Shown here in pieces: positions 61,589 to 64,000 of a stretch of DNA of 64,000 bases. Origin of the DNA: Halalkalicoccus tibetensis (GTDB lineage Archaea; Halobacteriota; Halobacteria; Halobacteriales; Halalkalicoccaceae); NCBI RefSeq assembly GCF_037996645.1, contig NZ_JBBMXV010000007.1:94973-158972 (forward strand), read 5' to 3'. The position numbers and the translations under genes are program-made. How positions within the stretch are numbered: position 1 is the stretch's first letter; the number at the start of each line of letters is the position of its first letter. The notes below the pieces were generated by a model. It did not search any database and had not been told where the DNA came from. It saw only the letters and a program-made list of their open reading frames with translations.

Positions 61589-62348
61589 CACTGCTATTGT
61601 ATCTATCCGAGGTACACCATTCTTTTGGTTTGCGATTGTGGGTGCGATAATCCTCCCTCTACAATTATGGATCTTAGGATCCAGTTGTCACCGTTACTGG
61701 TTCATCAAATTCAAGTGAGACCCTTGACCAATCTCACCGAAAGATCCTTCTCAAACTTTCTGGTCTGCTTACGGTTATCTCTCTATCTTCGAGTGTTCAG
61801 AGATGACTGTGAATCGTACTCTTTGGATGTCCGAGTCTGTCATCTAGTTCTGTTACTGCAAATGGGTTTTGCTCTTGAAAGGTTTCGATAATATTGAATG
61901 TGATCTCTACTGACTGGAGTGTTTGTGTAGGACATTCTTCATGTACGATTCCCTACTGGAGCTTTCTCTTTTCGGCTATGTAGATCTGTTCCTTCTAGAG
62001 GAGCTACTAGATATAAGTTTGTATTCGTCTATTCTCGGTATTACTGGTGAGCCCCGGGTGAATATTCTGTTTTCTACTTTATAGTTAATTCACCCAACTA
62101 ATTTATTACAACCATACTCTTGTAATTCTCTGTTCCCCTCTGAAGAACAGCGCTAGATGAAAGACCATTAACAATACCAGTTATTATATAATTCCGTAAC
62201 TATGTATTGTGAACTTGTTGCAACTTCAACTGATTTATGAAGGGAAACTGCTCTAAGTAACTTTCTAAACAGATAATTTTGATAAATCGTTATTATAAGA
62301 TATTTCCGAGCTTTCCAGAATTTTGTCTCTTTTTACTATTAACAAGTT
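61589..62348. other. AT-rich intergenic region left of the ISH3 relic
   Basis: About 760 nt, clearly AT-rich from 62030 onward. Short frames show no motif. The left end is the promoter side of the leftward aldehyde dehydrogenase gene. The IS terminal inverted repeat that might lie near 62340 could not be identified. Confidence 0.4.
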
Positions 62349-63490
62349 TTATGTTCGATAGTTGATTACATCTATACGAGAAAATCGGTTATCCAACAAA
62401 TCGGATACGAGAAACATACAAGCGCAAAATAAAAGAATCGTAGTCCGAAATTCGTCGGGGGTCGTGACGGTTATAAAATCCCCTGATCGATTTGTAGCCG
62501 CTCTCGATCCCCAGCGGTAGTTGTACTCTTTGACCGCTCCAGCCGGAGCGTTCGTCATGAACACGACGTACTGACGGTAGTCTGTCCGCTTAGAGTCCTC
62601 GTTGCGTATATACACTGCCGTCGTCGGCAGCCACTCGTCGTTGCCGAGGTAGAGTTTCCGATCCGTCCTGTAGTAATCTTGATCCCGGTTCAGTAGGCGT
62701 TTTGCTTGGGCCTTCTTGCTGGTCTGCATCTGCTTTGGAGCGACGTATCTCAACCCATGTTCGGCAGCTGCTTTGAGAACGTGTTGGTTGAACCCCCAAT
62801 CCATTAGTGCCTCGTCGACGTGAACAAACTCTTGAACCGAGGCCAGCAGATCCTCGACGATCTCCCTGCGTGTCTCGTCCTTTCACACGGGGCGAACGTC
62901 CAAGACGATCGACACAGCGTTACCTACTAATTGAATCGTCGCCTATTGATAGGCGTACTCGTCAGTGTTCTCTTTTGTTCCGATAATCTCGTCCTCGTGA
63001 CGGCTTCGGTCATCTGTGAACGGCTCTGCCTCGGTGATGTCGGTCGCGACGATTTCTGCTTGGAAGAACTTCTCTGTTTCTGCTACCTTGTTTAGCAGGC
63101 GGCCTACTGCCTGTCGGTACATCGCTCGAATTTGCCCGATAGAGAGGTTGCGAAGATGCTCACGATGTGCACAACCCAGTGGGATTCGGTCACGAGTGGA
63201 CTCGTGGATAAACTGCGAGCACCCTTATTGGCAGCGAGATTCTCTCGCAGGTCAAACTAGGTCTGTAAATCTCTGTGTAATCTCGTGGATTTCACAACCT
63301 TTGCCCCACTCCAACGAAAATGTGGGGAAAACAACTCGGCTGACGTACTGAGTGATCTTCGCCGCCTATTCCACCACAGTCGTGTCATTTGGTCTGCTTC
63401 TCCAGATCCGTCGTCATGGTAGCAGAGCGCCCATTCTAGTTTACGCGGAATCGTGACGCCAGTATTCTGGGCTCTAATAAGGGTCATCCG
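62349..63490 (-). pseudogene. Decayed ISH3-family transposase
   Basis: The frame on the minus strand reads DITEAEPFTDDRSRHEDEII (first catalytic Asp region), a TAG where YQW is expected, then ATIQLVGNAVSIVLDVRPV, a TGA, then EIVEDLLASVQEFVHVDEAL and RYVAPKQMQTSKKAQAKRLL. These are ISH3-type DDE transposase segments. The final IESGYKSIRGF block, with the catalytic Glu, is out of frame near 62490, and the C-terminus is truncated. The N-terminal ~130 residues up to about 63490 are only faintly readable. The element is dead. Confidence 0.8.
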
Positions 63491-63902
63491 ACCAGCCCTC
63501 TCAACTGTTTCGTGCAGGTCAGCTGTGAAGCGTTTGTGCCAACTGCGCTATAGCGTCAACTGGTCAGAGATCGTCTCTAAATATAGCTGATTGCATAGTG
63601 AGAAATCTGATATGAATACTCGTGAGTACGGTTTCGTGATCACACCCGTGGAGTTCTTTGACCAGAAACACACCGACTAGCGACTCAATATCATACTGTA
63701 TTGATCCAGTATATCGGTCATGAGATCAAAATTGACGTGCGCAAGCGGTACGCTATTCTACAACTCTAAAGATACGGCCAACAGCCATCAGACGTTTGAA
63801 CTTGAACCAAGTATAGTGAATCGTACTTCGGAATATGATGGAGTGTCATCATAGTAGCGAAAATATTATAATCATTACTGCCAATCGTTAACGGTGGTCA
63901 GA
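63491..63902. other. Intergenic region right of the ISH3 relic
   Basis: About 410 nt with no recognisable gene or repeat. It becomes AT-rich toward the start of the last gene. Confidence 0.35.
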
Positions 63903-64000
63903 ATGAAACGTCGAGATAGTTTCGACAATACCGATACAGATCGACTCGAAAAGTTAGTCTCATCGCACACTTCGAACACTCGATGGGTATGGGCCGGCAA
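63903..64000 (+). CDS. Start of an unidentified gene (cut by window end)
   Basis: ATG 63903 opens a frame of 32 residues to the window edge: MKRRDSFDNTDTDRLEKLVS, then SHTSNTRWVWAG. The hydrophilic start followed by TRWVWAG would fit a soluble region before a membrane segment. An AT-rich stretch (63860-63880, AAAATATTATAATC) about 25-40 nt upstream could hold its TATA box. The family is not recognisable. Confidence 0.45.
   Translation, partial: MKRRDSFDNTDTDRLEKLVSSHTSNTRWVWAG

Overview
The window is from a halophilic archaeon (class Halobacteria). The evidence is acidic proteins, Orc1/Cdc6 initiators beside ORB-type origin repeats, twin-arginine signals on most exported proteins, short or absent leaders behind TATA boxes, and halobacterial families (DUF6788, SMC-related ASRP, TRAM, ISH3-type transposase). 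Two origin modules, a parA partition locus, an integrase, a toxin-antitoxin pair and several decayed genes point to a large plasmid or an accessory chromosomal region. A tRNA-Thr gene and many metabolic genes suggest a megaplasmid or a replicon fused to a chromosome rather than a small plasmid.

Layout. 1-7 kb: end of a glycosyltransferase, a flippase-like membrane protein, a Usp, a VapC-type toxin-antitoxin pair beside a broken paralogue, a Tat-exported HpcH-type aldolase, a norB fragment and a TRAM protein. 6.8-20.6 kb: two replication modules. Each has a 9-bp-arm inverted repeat, an ORB array and an orc1/cdc6 gene in the same order, and the two ORB sequences differ. A C2H2-like miniprotein and a DUF6788 gene accompany them in two copies. 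Between the origins lie a sugar kinase, a subtilase, a BASS transporter with a GlcD-type oxidase, and a gamma-glutamyltransferase. 20.6-28.9 kb: SMC-related ATPase, parA with a small partner and AACGAA repeats, an MrfB/MrfA (YprB/YprA)-type repair pair, and tRNA-Thr. 29-37 kb: polysaccharide deacetylase, archaeal ATPase, and an amino-acid cluster (asparaginase, M20 peptidase, SHMT-like enzyme, DUF3100-type membrane pair).

37.6-43.8 kb is an AT-richer island: Usp, a TRAP transporter, and a UxaA-family lyase split into one SAF subunit and two large subunits with complementary motif losses. 45.2-47.6 kb holds a three-gene operon of unknown function and a tyrosine recombinase. 47.9-61.6 kb is a second catabolic island: Usp, IclR, a second TRAP transporter, a ThDP enzyme, two DapA-family lyases, an enolase-superfamily dehydratase, a second IclR, a chimeric Usp, and an aldehyde dehydrogenase. 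A 17-bp palindrome (GTTCC-N7-GGAAC) recurs in its divergent promoters at fixed distances from the start codons. The likely pathway is uptake of a sugar acid, dehydration by the enolase-superfamily enzyme, dehydration or cleavage by the DapA-family enzymes, and oxidation of the semialdehyde to 2-oxoglutarate. The window ends with a decayed ISH3-family transposase and the start of an unidentified gene.
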